Below are positions 1-11,673 of a stretch of 64,000 nt of DNA, in pieces (positions within the stretch are counted from its first letter, which is position 1; every line of letters begins with the position of its first letter). Origin of the DNA: Apostichopus japonicus (lineage: Eukaryota; Echinodermata; Holothuroidea; Aspidochirotida; Stichopodidae); NCBI RefSeq assembly GCF_037975245.1, contig NC_092573.1, positions 3,102,501-3,166,500 on the forward strand, written 5' to 3'. Position numbers and translations under genes: made by a program. Under the pieces are notes generated by a model. It was not told the DNA's origin. It did not search any database and was given only the letters and a program-made list of their open reading frames with translations.

Positions 1-770
1 TGCATGGAGCACATTTAATCATACTTGAAAGCTAGAAGACCAAGAAGTGTAGGTCAGTATTAGTCAAAAATTATCCTAGTGGTACGTTAACCATGTAAGC
101 GAGAATTATAATTTCATATTTTAGCTGTGTAGGCAGGCATCCAAGTTGCCAAAAAAAAAAAAAAAAATTCTTAAATCATAAATATTATCCTTTAAGAGTT
201 GTGGCTATAGTAATTAATCATATTCTGGGTTTCACTTTGACCTAATTGCACCCTTCACGTTACTAAAACAGATATCGCAGAACCCACACACCAGTCTCTC
301 ACTCTTCCCTCTTTCTATCTCGGACTTCTCAAGCATCAGTAAACACACGGTCATCTGACACAGATGGCAATTTTTCTCTTCTTTTTCTTAGCTGTTTCGA
401 AAAGGACCATAACATTTTATGTTGCCCTCAAGGGACATTTACTTATGTGACAGCTGTTAAATTTTTATGAGTTGATATCTAAACATTGCATTTAGTAGTA
501 GTCCTACTTTATGCTGATCCAGTTAAACATATATGCAGGGAGGCATGACAAAGGTGTCATCTAATTCTCTTATAAAGAAAAAAAAAAGGAAATTTTAGTG
601 GCTTGGCAAATAATGTTTAGAACCTTGTTGAATCAAATTTTGAAATAGGGCTATATAGTGTACAACAAATTTGAAGTGATTTATGCATTTTATATTAGTA
701 ACTGTATGCTGGAATTGTTGAGTAGCCTTAATGAGATATGTGCTGTTGTGATACAAGCCTGGTTGTGGTA

Positions 771-1216
771 GTGAACGGATATGGATAATAAGAGGTTATA
801 GGCGAGGGGAGAGAGGGGAATGAACACATTTGTGGGGTCAGAGAGGAGGGATAAGAATGGATGGGTAAAGATAATAACAGATTATAGGAGAGGGGAGAGA
901 GGGGAGGGATGGGAATGGGAGGATGGGAAGAGGATATCGATAATAAGAGGTTATAGGAGAGGGTAGAGAGGGGAAGGGACAGAGTGGAGGGGACAGAGTG
1001 GAGGGATGGGAATGGGAGGATGGGAAAAGGATATCGATAATAAGAGGTTATAGGAGAGGGTAGAGAGGGGAAGGGACAGAGTGGAGGGGACAGAGTGGAG
1101 GGATGGGAATGGGAGGATGGGAAAAGGATATCGATAATTATAAGAGGTTATAGGAGAGGGTAGAGAGGGGAAGGGACAGAGGAGAGGGGATAGAGGGAGC
1201 AGATGGGAATTGGAGG
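771..1216. repeat. G-rich minisatellite, unit about 95 bp
   Basis: About five units, each starting near GATAATAAGAGGTTATAGG, followed by purine-rich GGGGAGAGAGGGGA blocks and GGATGGGAATGGGAGGATGGG. Copies starting near 938, 1034 and 1131 are nearly identical; the first two are more diverged and shorter. The open frames seen here are by-products of the repeat. Confidence 0.85.
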
Positions 1217-3439
1217 CGGTTAGCTTATTCACTGCATGTATTTCCAATTTGTACTGTCCCTTACAGCTAGCTGACGTCAGTCAAGTTACTGTAACTCACA
1301 ATTAGTACTTGAAAAACGCTAAATTTAAGATGATGAATATGAAAGTGAGAGTCACACAGTTGTTTCCCTGAGGGACAGATTGCAACAATCAACTCTAGTA
1401 GGTCTCTCTGAGCCAGGAGATACATGTAATGATGGATATATTAAACTGTGTATTCTGCTGTGATTATCATTAAAATGAAGCTGGCTTGGGAACATAATAT
1501 TATAGTAAAACCTCCTGCAGGTTTAGGCAACTATATAGTTTGTTTTGCTCATGATTGTACCCATATCAGGATATCCAGGATATTATGAAGAGGGGGTGGG
1601 GAGGATGAGCCCCCACCCAGGAAAAGTTTGGCATCAAATGGTGCATTCTGAGGCATATACAAGGTTGAATGTTTAAGGTTGTGTGAGGTTGAAAAGTGGA
1701 GTAGTGTAAATATCCCTCCCCCCTCCAACCCCCAAGGATTTGAACTTTTCGAAATATACACTCTGATATGGCTTGTAGCAGTGTGTTAATGGTTTAAAAC
1801 AAAAAAACTAGTATTACTGATATGCTGCCCAGTAATGAATAAATCCACCATTTCTTGGGCTTAGTGTTTGCATGTACGCTTGTGTGTACCTCTTTCTTGA
1901 TTTTCATGTGGCAATCTGCTACCAGAGGTGGCAATTTCAAGACCCGCTGAACACTTGTCCTTCCCTGGCCCCCTCCCCACCCTCCAGTCTCAAACCAGCT
2001 GTGTCTGCGTGGGTACTACAATATGTATGCTCTGTGAGTTTTGTGTCCTATAGTTTCGTTGACTATATATTATACAGTAGTAATGGTCTTCTGTGGTACA
2101 TACTGTATTAACTGTAAGGAATTGGTTCATGTAACTTTGCAATGCATAGTCATAAAAGTGCTATGCTGAATTATGACATTTTACATCAGTTATGAATAAT
2201 TTGAGAAGTATTCAATCACTTTTGATATGTATCAGACATGTAACTTATTATTCATGGTTTCTATATCTTTCAGATAATGTCACTTTCTCTTTTGAATCCT
2301 TTTAAAACCTATTTCCATTTCATTGCAGTTTTCGCATGTACAGTATCATAAGAAGATGGAAGTTGTACAATTGAAACATGTGGCACGAACTTGCCAGTTT
2401 CAATATTAACCTTCGTCAAAATCATAGTCCTAATTTTGTAATCCCAAGTATGTCTAAGTTCTGAATCTTAAGTTTTACGTCCACTGTAGCTTGTCAGTAA
2501 CTCATCGTCTGTCGTGAAGTAGTACATGAGAGAGGTTAAGTTGTGGTCCTGCCTCTCTGTTCCCTCTTGAGGCCCTAGAGATCATCTCAATCCACTTCAG
2601 GAAGCTAGAGATGAGATTCGCACAGGATGCTCTAGTTAAAATATGTTTGTGGAAGTAATCTGTCAACAGTCTGGCAAATCATTCATGGAATGCCATGCAC
2701 GAGGAGGTGTTACAGGGATAATAATGTAGTTTCTGTTGAACTTTTCTTCATCTGTTATTTTGTGCTGAATATCCTACGAACTTTATGTTATTTCACCAAT
2801 TGAGATGCATTTACAAATGTACTGTACCGTCAAGTTTAAATAAACAATCAAAAAATCAAATCCTTTGCCATACCAAATGCTACGAAAGTTGTCGAAAATT
2901 TTCAGCAACTATGCAATCAACAGTGGCTTAGAATTGTACTTGAGTTCCCATTAAGTCTATTGTGCATACAACTATTCACACATATACCTCTGCATGCATT
3001 CTCAAATTTTTGATTACGATATATTTAGTTGTTGACATCTCTTTGTGTACATAAGCCAATTCTAGTTGCCCCCGAAAGAATAATAATTTGAACTTCCTTT
3101 AAGCTGCTATTCTTTTGTGCTGAATCCAGTGGAATGTTTATCTCTCTCGATTGATAAAATTGAGAGTATACACAGTAACTAAACTATTCATTAATGCCAT
3201 CATAAAGTAAACTTAACCAGTTTGATCTAGTCAAAGGCAATCACCAATTCATTGATCTTGTGGTTTCATGCAAGAGTTCCTTCCAAATAGGAGTCAATTT
3301 GTTACAATTTCTTGTTAAGATCTCAAACCCTTTTGATGATACACCGATAATTATGTGACCTCTAAATCCTAGCACTGTCTTACTAACAACTATCAAAGCC
3401 TTAACACCTCAGTGTGATAAAGTCAACCCAATTAATTTG

Positions 3440-3530
3440 CTTTCTTTGTAAAGCGCCTCGAACAGTGACTTTTGTCTACTGATTTGGCGCTATATATCAT
3501 TTATGATTATTGTTATGATTATTCATTCAT
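3440..3530 (+). repeat. Dispersed-repeat 3' tail (AAAGCGCC...GGCGCTATATA)
   Basis: TGTAAAGCGCCTCGAACAG and, about 40 nt on, TTTGGCGCTATATATCAT followed by ATTATTGTTATGATTATT. The AGCGCC/GGCGCT arms form a stem, and a tail of this kind followed by an AT-rich microsatellite is a common repeat ending in many invertebrate genomes (general knowledge). The element's 5' part is not recognisable. Confidence 0.5.
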
Positions 3531-3841
3531 AAAATGGCAGAGAAGCAGCTCCTTTTGTTAGAGAGATCTATTTTGCGGTCTGCTAAACTGTCCTTATACT
3601 AAGACTGATCATCCTTTCCAATCTTTGTAAACTTCATAGCATTCCTAAGAAGTTTTGCAGATTTTTTAACAAAATTCTGTTTGGCAAAAGGCTCCATTTT
3701 ATACATGAATACTTTCAGGTGAATTATAATCAGTTAGATCATGGAGGTAAAAACAGATGTAGTTATGCAGATTAAGTTTACAAAAGAGATCTTGTAAAGT
3801 TTTTTATGAATATCAGATGAAGTAGATGTGGCTCAGGGATG

Positions 3842-4075
3842 TCATAGTTTGACTATATCAAGTCTTTCAATCTTGTGTGTCAAGAAACATTTAATCTGTG
3901 ATATCTCGTAAACGGAATCGAGAGTTTTCTTAGCCGTTGGACTGTTAGGAGCTGATGATGATGATGATAATGTTAGGGTTCGTGTTTTCTTTAATTCGTT
4001 TTGTGAGATTTCCGTCATGACTTTTGAGGTGAAATGTTTCCGACACGTCGTGTTTGCAAGTCGGTCAGAGTGCAC
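3842..4075 (-). other. Small coding-like minus-strand ORF, unknown
   Basis: The first ATG in the frame gives 58 residues: MTEISQNELKKTRTLTLSSS, then APNSPTAKKTLDSVYEISQI and a short tail. The Ser run comes from a TCATCATCA microsatellite. There is no clear splice site or promoter, and no family match that I recognise. Confidence 0.15.
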
Positions 4076-5398
4076 GAGTTGAAAACATGTCGCTTTGAAT
4101 CTGGATCAATTAAGCTGTGAATTTTCTCGTCAGGTGCATGCATGAGTGTGTAAATTTCGGGTGTATTTAATGATCAAAGTGCAAACTGCAGGTGTTGCTG
4201 ACACGATTCTTAACAGGTCCCCTTAGGTTAATCGATTAATCATTTAGACAGCTTAACGATGTTTTTGTGGATGTATACAGTTCATGTATATGTATATATG
4301 TAGAAACCCTCATCATGCTTATGAACTGCTTTGTTATTGGAATTTTAGTAAAGAAAAATATCCAAAAGTTTATCCAAAATCATCAAAAAAAGAGCTTTAG
4401 TTCTTAGTTAAGTTTTAGGCGATAAGCATGAATTCATTTTAAATTCGTTGTGCGACCAGCTTAAATTTGTTGCAGTTAAGTGAAGAAATGTTACTAAATT
4501 GTTGGCTTCCTGTAGCTGTTATGTGATATCTAGTTACTTAACAGAGGCTTTTGTTTCACTCATTATGATGATTAATAAAATGCTTGATAGGTTATGATGA
4601 TCCAAGTAAATGTCAGAAGGGATATATCCTTTGGCACTAAACCACAGGTATGGCCAAAAAGAAGAATAAGAATTTTAAAAAATGGAAGTGGGAGGGGGGA
4701 CAAAACTAAGGAAAATATATTGCACTGAATATTCTTTCTTGCAAAAATCATTATTATCAAATATTTATTCAAGGCTTACCTTGCTATTCATAATTGCGCT
4801 CCCAAGTCAGACCTGAACGACTTGATAAGACGATCGTCTCTCGAGAATGAAATTCGTATAACAATTGCTGGAAGATTCACCTTTGAGAATAGTTAATATC
4901 TTAAAATCCCCTCCCCCCCTCCCTCCCTTTCTTATCGCTTCAAATTTTCCATGAACCATTACCAAATTGAAGTTTGAAGAATAAATATAGGCCATAAGAC
5001 ATACGCATTGATAGAGAAATAGGATATAGCCAAGTGAGAGCCATATTTTTCCAGAAGCCCCTTTCGTGGCCCATTATTGCTTCGTCACTCCTCCTCTATG
5101 GATCAGCAATCATCATTCCATGCACCATTCAGTTCAGATTACAACTTCCTCTCGAAGGAAATATCAGAATTTAAAAAAAAAAGAGAGAAAGTCAAGATTT
5201 ATTAGGTGAAAAAAATAAAGAAGGGAGGGAGGAGGGCAGATGAAGTGTAAGGATTTATTTATATCCGATATTGGTAGCTGATGTGCTAGAGCATTGACTG
5301 AATGTCCCTGATCACTCTCTCACTGTCAGTCTTTATGGAATCCCTATGGCAGCTTGATATCAATATTTCTTGATTAGATTTGGACTTTAGAGTTCATG

Positions 5399-5580
5399 TA
5401 GGAAGAAGGGGGAGGAAAAGGCAGGGAGGGAGGAAAGGGGAGGGAGGGAGGATGGAGAAGGGAGGGAGGGAGGGAGGGTGGAAAATGGAGGAAGGGAGGG
5501 TGGAAAATGGAAGGAGGGAGGATGGAAAAGGGAGGGAGCGTGGAAAAGGGAGGGAGGGAGAGTGGAAAAGGGAGGGATAG
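5399..5580. repeat. GGGAGGGAGGGA polypurine tract
   Basis: About 180 nt of almost pure purine with GGGAGG(A/G) runs and a loose unit GGAGGGAGGATGGAAAAGGG. Many G3 runs are spaced 1-4 nt, so G-quadruplex or triplex structure is possible. No gene. Confidence 0.85.
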
Positions 5581-5936
5581 AATGAATCACATATGGCTTG
5601 CTGATATGGAACGATTTTAGAGCGCATTTAGTAAGGAAAAATAAATCAGGTTAAGGTTGGTAAAAGTTCATCGTTTTATTGAAAATGAAAACACCGGTGT
5701 GCAGGTTGTATTAATACTAGGGTGTCGAAGCCTAGAATTCCTGAAGGCAACTTGTGGTGGAGACGTTTTTTGCAAAAGATCCCATTTTGTCCAACAGAAA
5801 TATGTCTCAACTTCCATCAGTTTTTTTCCCCCCTAATGGATAAAGGTAGTAGTTATACCCTAGAAGACTGGGTAATTATTGAGAGATTTTGGGAGGGAAA
5901 TCCGATAAAGAAGCTATTGGGGTGGGGTACTACATA

Positions 5937-6075
5937 GGATAATATTTTATCATGTAGCAAATTTCATATGTGTGACTTTTGACATTTGAATGATGTCAGA
6001 GGGATATTACTTTATCATAGCATATAGTTAATATTTGTGACCTTTGACATATCAATGATGTCAGAGGGATTTAGG
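5937..6075 (+). repeat. Two-copy direct duplication, about 60-70 bp
   Basis: TTTGACATTTGAATGATGTC AGAGGGAT and TTTGACATATCAATGATGTC AGAGGGAT lie about 65 nt apart, each close to a TATCAT / CATAG stretch. A simple local duplication. Confidence 0.6.
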
Positions 6076-7103
6076 TGTGTAAGTCTGTAGTCAAAGTGTA
6101 TGACTGACACGTACATCTGGTACATTAAGGAAGAGATCGTATGAGGTCTAGATGATGTAATCCATCCATCCTGACTGAAGTCAATTCAAAAGCTATCAAT
6201 CAATGTGTTACTTGGAAGTTGTGTCATAACAGGGATATTATCATATAGACTCTGTCAGCCCAGTGGTATGTTGTGGTCTTTCAAGTTTAAACCTGTTATT
6301 GATCCAGACAGTGGTTTGAGTGGGTTGTTCAGTACATGTGACAATTGTGGTTGCCAAGGAAACGCCACTCATGTTGGTGTAACCATCTGCATTAAAGCAA
6401 CATAATGATTATTTTGTGTGTGCATACAGTATTTGACTTTTAAGATACCTTTGAAGAATATAAAATAACATCTATGGATGTGAAAACAGTGTTGATATTG
6501 TTGTTGTTAATATTATGATGAATATAGTTGATATATATATATCAAACAATAAACAATCATTTATTTTACTCAATGAGCAAAATTCAGGGTCACAGGCTGA
6601 AATGGTGAATGCACCCCCTGCAGATGTGAAACTGTGAAAATATTTGCTGTATTATTCAAAATTATTATCATTTCTCGGAAGTTTTAAACACATTCAGGAA
6701 AAGAGTTTATCCATTATGGCATGCAAATTCTTTGCAAAATGCTGTACAATTTCAAAGATTTATTGGCTTTTTTCTATACACAGGAATCGTTAGTAGAGGC
6801 CAAATACAGAGCCATCAAAACTGCTATATAATACAAAATTTCAACGCTTAATTATTCCCTGATAAAAGTTGTAGTACTTGTTGAATCGACTAACAATTCA
6901 TTGGCACACTTTTGCCATGCATGCAGTTTATATATGGGCAGAGATATACTTGACAGATAACACACAACCAGCCATATATTGTAAGGTTATAATGTTTATA
7001 AAAACAAAATCTTCAATTTCAATGCAAAATTATTACTTTAAATTTCAAACAGTTATGGAGTTGGGCCTCTTTCCAAACCATCTCTTTTGGAACATTTCCA
7101 AGG

Positions 7104-7130
7104 TTTTTTTTTTTTTTGGGGGGGGGGGGG
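7104..7130. repeat. Homopolymer junction T14-G13
   Basis: Fourteen T followed by thirteen G. Run lengths in such sites are often uncertain in assemblies. A C15 run lies at 7724-7738. Confidence 0.9.
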
Positions 7131-8648
7131 TTAAGCGATCTATTGTATCAACAATGTAAAAATTTCCTTTCACTTGTGTGAAAGTCTTTGAGTGATTCCC
7201 AGAAAGCAGGATTTTGACACTCTTGGGGGAGAAAACCTGAGATCATTGTGTAGGCTGTATCAAGTTGTGCAGGTTACCAGGTTTTGACATTTCAAAGCAA
7301 AAGGGAAACAACATATATACCTTCCATTGTTCATGCAGACATAGTGTGTTAACTATTGTTCAATTGTCATGGGTGGTAAAACTGAACAGTAAAAGACATG
7401 ATTTGTGTTTTAAGAGAAACAGAAAAAGGTATTTTATGATAGTAGACAAGAAGAACTTGTGGGTATACATAAAGAGTAAGACATAAGCATTACTGCACTG
7501 TAATATAATGCACTGTAGAAATAGGAACAGGCAACTTTGTTTGTCTGTTCTTGTTAGTGTCAACAATATTTGTCCCCCTCATTTATACCATTTTGACAAA
7601 TTTTGCAATAACTACTTCACTGAACTCAATGCTGGATTTTATGTTGAATTGGTACAGTACCACATGTGCAGTCAACCCTTTTATGGTAACAGAAAATATA
7701 CTCTGTTGCTTACATCCCCTTCTCCCCCCCCCCCCCCCTCAACCCACCCAACACCCTCAATAATCACTTATAGAGCTTTGAAAGTGTGATCAGAAAATTG
7801 AATTATTTAAGATTGAATTAGTTTCCTTGATTTAGCTTAAACTGTCAAATAAAACTGCTAGTAATCAGGATATTTCAAATGGTTTAAGCATCTGAGAAAT
7901 TTCATTTTGATCTGCAGCCAGGTTGTGTTACCATGTTGTGGTCAGATAGTGATACATAGCTTTATCTGCCAATGCATTATTATGATAATAATTGATGGTC
8001 GTACAGGCTGCCCTCTGTGCATTCAGTATCTGCTGCTAGGAATATTCTGCAAAATATAGTAAAAAAAAGAGTCATTTCTCTCTCTGATTCCTGACACGGA
8101 TGAATTATCGATGAACATTATTACCGTTTAGTTTTTAAAATGTACAAAAATCAGTTTCTTGGAAGTTGTACCGCTGCAAAATTAGACAGTGTAGCTATAC
8201 ACAGACCATTAAAACACAATGTCTGGTTGTCATAGTAACATCACCTAGACTGCATTATGCAGTGTCGATGGAATTCATGTCTTTTTAAGAGTGGAATTGT
8301 CACTGTTTTTATGAAGGCCTTCTTGAGGGTATCCATTTTAGTTAAACATTAAATGAGAAACGGTAAATGGTTATATATTTTCTCTTCTGGGATTTCTGGA
8401 CTCTAGCCAGGCTAGCAGTTAGGCATGCATGTACTTGTAGAGTTTGTATGTGGCATTATTTGTCATTTCTAGTACAGTACCTGTATTAAAGTCTTTTGGA
8501 AGCTTTCCAGAATAAATTGGGGGACTATACATGAAACATTTCTGATAATGAATGTAAACAATGGAAAAAAGGGGAAAAAGTTAAATCTAATATTTAAGGA
8601 TATATTTCTGAGAAATTGGAAGAGGTTTCTCAGGGAGCATGATGCTTA

Positions 8649-8938
8649 CAGGCGCGTAACCAAGGGCGGGGGGGCGAAGGGGGCAGCCGCCCCCCTGAGC
8701 ATATTTAAAAAAAATTTTTTAATGTTTTTATGATGTTGCTAGTATTTTCAAAAAAGAAAATGCTAAGATGCAACTTACAAGGCCTGTGAAGTGCCATTTC
8801 CAGCGATCTGGGAAGCATTTACAGCCAAAATTGTCTTGTACGCTTCGCGCCAACCATGGTGGCGCTACGCTTAGATAGTTTGCAATGCTGAATCTACAGT
8901 TTCGCCCCTCCCTTGGCAAATTCCTGGCTACGCGCCTG
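8649..8938. mobile_element. Non-autonomous hAT-type MITE, 290 bp
   Basis: It begins CAGGCGCGTAACCA and ends with TGGCTACGCGCCTG, so the terminal inverted repeats match in 13 of 14 bases. The flanks are GATGCTTA (8641-8648) and GATGCTGA (8939-8946), an 8-bp target-site duplication with one difference; 8 bp is characteristic of hAT transposons. The inside has G/C-rich ends, an A/T run in the middle and no transposase frame. Confidence 0.85.
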
Positions 8939-9039
8939 GATGCTGAAATGCATCACCAAAGATCCAAGCACTAATTGTGATGAGCTATAAACACATGTGC
9001 TCGCCCTAACCTGATGGGCGGCCGTGTGTACATGACTAT

Positions 9040-9610
9040 GGCTGAAACTGTAATATGGACATGCATACTCTAGCCCAGACATGTATGGTCGAGAGTATAT
9101 GTACTCTAACATGGATACATATATGCTTGAAAACTGTATGGAATTATGCTCAAACCTGAAAGACGTGTGCCTTAAAACTGGACATTGATGTGGATGTTTT
9201 TAATGCTGATAGACAGTGCATGACTTAAATGCTCAAAATTTATGAAATTATACCCTAAAATGCTAGACATGTGTGCTCAAAACTTATATTCAATTTATTT
9301 ATTTTTTCCATTTTTTTTATTCATTCCAGCATAAATATAACATTATGCCCTATAGTACTGAAAGACATCTAGACTTTAAATTATGGATGATGCCCAAACC
9401 TACTAGACATGTGTGCTTGAATTTATGGATTTTGCCTACCTAACATGCCAGACGTCTGTGCTTGAAATTATGGATTTTGCCTACCTGACCTGAAAGATAT
9501 CTGTGCTTGAAAGTACAGATTTTGCTAGACCTAACATGCCAGACATGTGTGTACATGCAATTCTTTGCATGGATCCTCTAATACTCTTAAACATGTACAT
9601 GTGTTTATGC
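9040..9610 (+). repeat. Degenerate minisatellite with GACATGTGTGCTTGAA core
   Basis: Roughly ten diverged units of about 50-60 bp share AGACATGTGTGCTTGAAATT and ATGGATTTTGCCTACCTAAC. Copies between 9380 and 9560 are the clearest. No coding frame persists. Confidence 0.65.
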
Positions 9611-10731
9611 TCTGACAGGTCTCATAGAAAGTGAAAATTGTTCGGGAATCATTCTGGTGGTATAGCTGAAAATAGACCTATGTATTAGGCCTTTATATAA
9701 ACTAGGATCTCTGTACTGTTGTAAAACCATCTATGCGAAAACGATACATTTTGGCATTCTTACAGTTCTGGAAGTTTGCCCAGTCTGAATTTTCTGAAAC
9801 CGCTTGTCCAGTTGTCCGTTGGTAGACCTTGAAGGACAGTCTGGTCATCCGAAACAAAATAAGATCATTTCTGATGATCGGAGGACCATTTAAAATTTTC
9901 ACCCTGGTATTTATTAAGTATTCATACAGCTTGTATTATTTTCCTGTACATGCAATAGGGAACCTGCTTTAGTTGGAAGTTTTAAAAGGATAATTCCGAA
10001 ATACATCACTATAGAATGCTGATAGAAATCTCAAGTTTTAACTTGGTATCTTAAACTCTCAACCCCCCCCCCCTCCCTCCCATACAGCTCGAAGGTTTTC
10101 CCAATTTGATCTACATCCCTACGATTATGATATGTCATTTCCATGTTGGTGTTGTCAATTTTTGGTTTCAGATTCTAAACTTGTCTTAGCTCAAACTTCC
10201 TCGAGAGGTCGATCCTGATTTTTTGTCAGGTGTAAAGTTATAAGAAGTGATTAGTCTGTCATTTGAACTTAAAGACTTATCCAGGCACTTCTTTATGTGT
10301 AATTAGTCGGCCTGTATTTGAATACACATCATATACTGGTTTCAATATCTATGGACTGTTATTTTATTATTCCTGTCACATTATATAAACCATGAATATT
10401 TTTGTTATAATGCAGTGGATTAAGAAACACATTGTTTATCCTTGGAAAAACATGTCAGTGTGGATTTGAGTGGGAGTTACAGCTTGGAAAGATGTCCTCA
10501 TACTTGAATAAGAAAGGTTTACAATTTTTTTTTTTTTAAGTTTCTGACGTAAGCATATTCATTTCAACAGGAAATCAGGATTTTAGTTAACTCTTGCTTA
10601 TACATGTTGTTTTGATAGTTATTGTAAAGAGAAAATTAACTTACAGTGAAAGAAGTGAACCACATCATTTTCACTCCTAATTTACATTTTCACATTGATC
10701 AGCATTAAAGGAGCATTTCAGACTATCATTT

Positions 10732-10810
10732 ACACATAATAATAATAATAATAATAAAGGCTTATAAGCACAACTACTACAGAAAACTGTGTGCACTGCT
10801 GTGCTGGAAA
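10732..10810 (-). repeat. (TAA)n with possible inverted repeat tail
   Basis: About seven TAA units at 10736-10757 are followed by GGCTTATAAGCACAACTAC and GTGCACTGCTGTGCTGG. Read on the minus strand this resembles a degenerate copy of the tail seen at 3440-3530, in the opposite direction. Similarity is partial. Confidence 0.3.
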
Positions 10811-11468
10811 ACAACTAAATAAATATTAAAGTAACGATACAAAGGATAAATATATATCCTCAGAATATATATGGAAATATCACCAAATATTCAATTTTTG
10901 TTTGTTTCTTGTTGGACTACGAAACATCAATATTACCAATGTTTTACCATAATCAGCTTTAATAAATTGACCCTACAACTTGTGTGAGGTCAAATATCTG
11001 TATGTATAGACAAATTTAGCTGACCATAAGACTGCCATAAATGATTTGATACTAGATCCAAAATGTGTTCTGGGAGATAGTTACATTTGCTCATTCTCAT
11101 GCATCTTTGAGATTGAACAACTTTTTCTCTAAGGAGATTGTTATCATCTCTGTCATGAAGGAAGTTCTATTAAAAAAATCATTCAACTCAAAATCGCCAG
11201 CTTTTGTTACTTCATTGCATAAATAACGAAAGGGAGTCAAGATTGTCATTTTGCTCATGCATGGACAGAGCTAGATAAATTGAGATCAGCAAGGTTTTTT
11301 TTTTTTTTTGCTTTAGATTTTAGGCCCTGTTTTCCTAGTTTACTTCTCCTTCAGCTGCAAGCTTTAGGTTGAGGCAGAGCAAAAGGTGTCAGGTTTTGAC
11401 GAAGCTTAATTACAAGATTGAATCAACTTCATGGTGCTGTTGTTTCAAAGGAGACAAATTCTCATTAC

Positions 11469-11673
11469 TGGTCGGCCTCTTTGCCTCATAGATTTTTGAG
11501 GACCACTGAGGGGATGGATTAATTCTTCTGGCTCCTCCAAAGAACTTGGAGACGCTAGAATTTGATTGTGATAATAGATGGACGCGGCAGGCAATAATTG
11601 AGAAATTGGGCCTTTGAGACGATATTCATCATCCTCGTCTGTCTCGTATGTAGAGGTGGTCTGCGTTAGAGGC
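11469..11673 (-). other. Coding-like minus-strand segment, unknown
   Basis: A minus-strand frame spans 11756-11445. Within it a possible acceptor (CCTCTAACGCAG) opens TTSTYETDEDDEYRLKGPIS, continues QLLPAASIYYHNQ and SPSSLEEPEELIHPLSGPQK, and reaches RQRGRP before a possible GTAATG donor or the stop at 11445. Residue composition is protein-like and GC is higher than the flanks. I recognise no family. It could be an exon of a nested gene, a decayed transposon ORF or chance. Confidence 0.3.

Noticed and set aside
951-1247. 98-residue minus-strand ORF rich in Ser/Pro/Leu
   Set aside because: Falls in the G-rich minisatellite; composition is dictated by the repeat.
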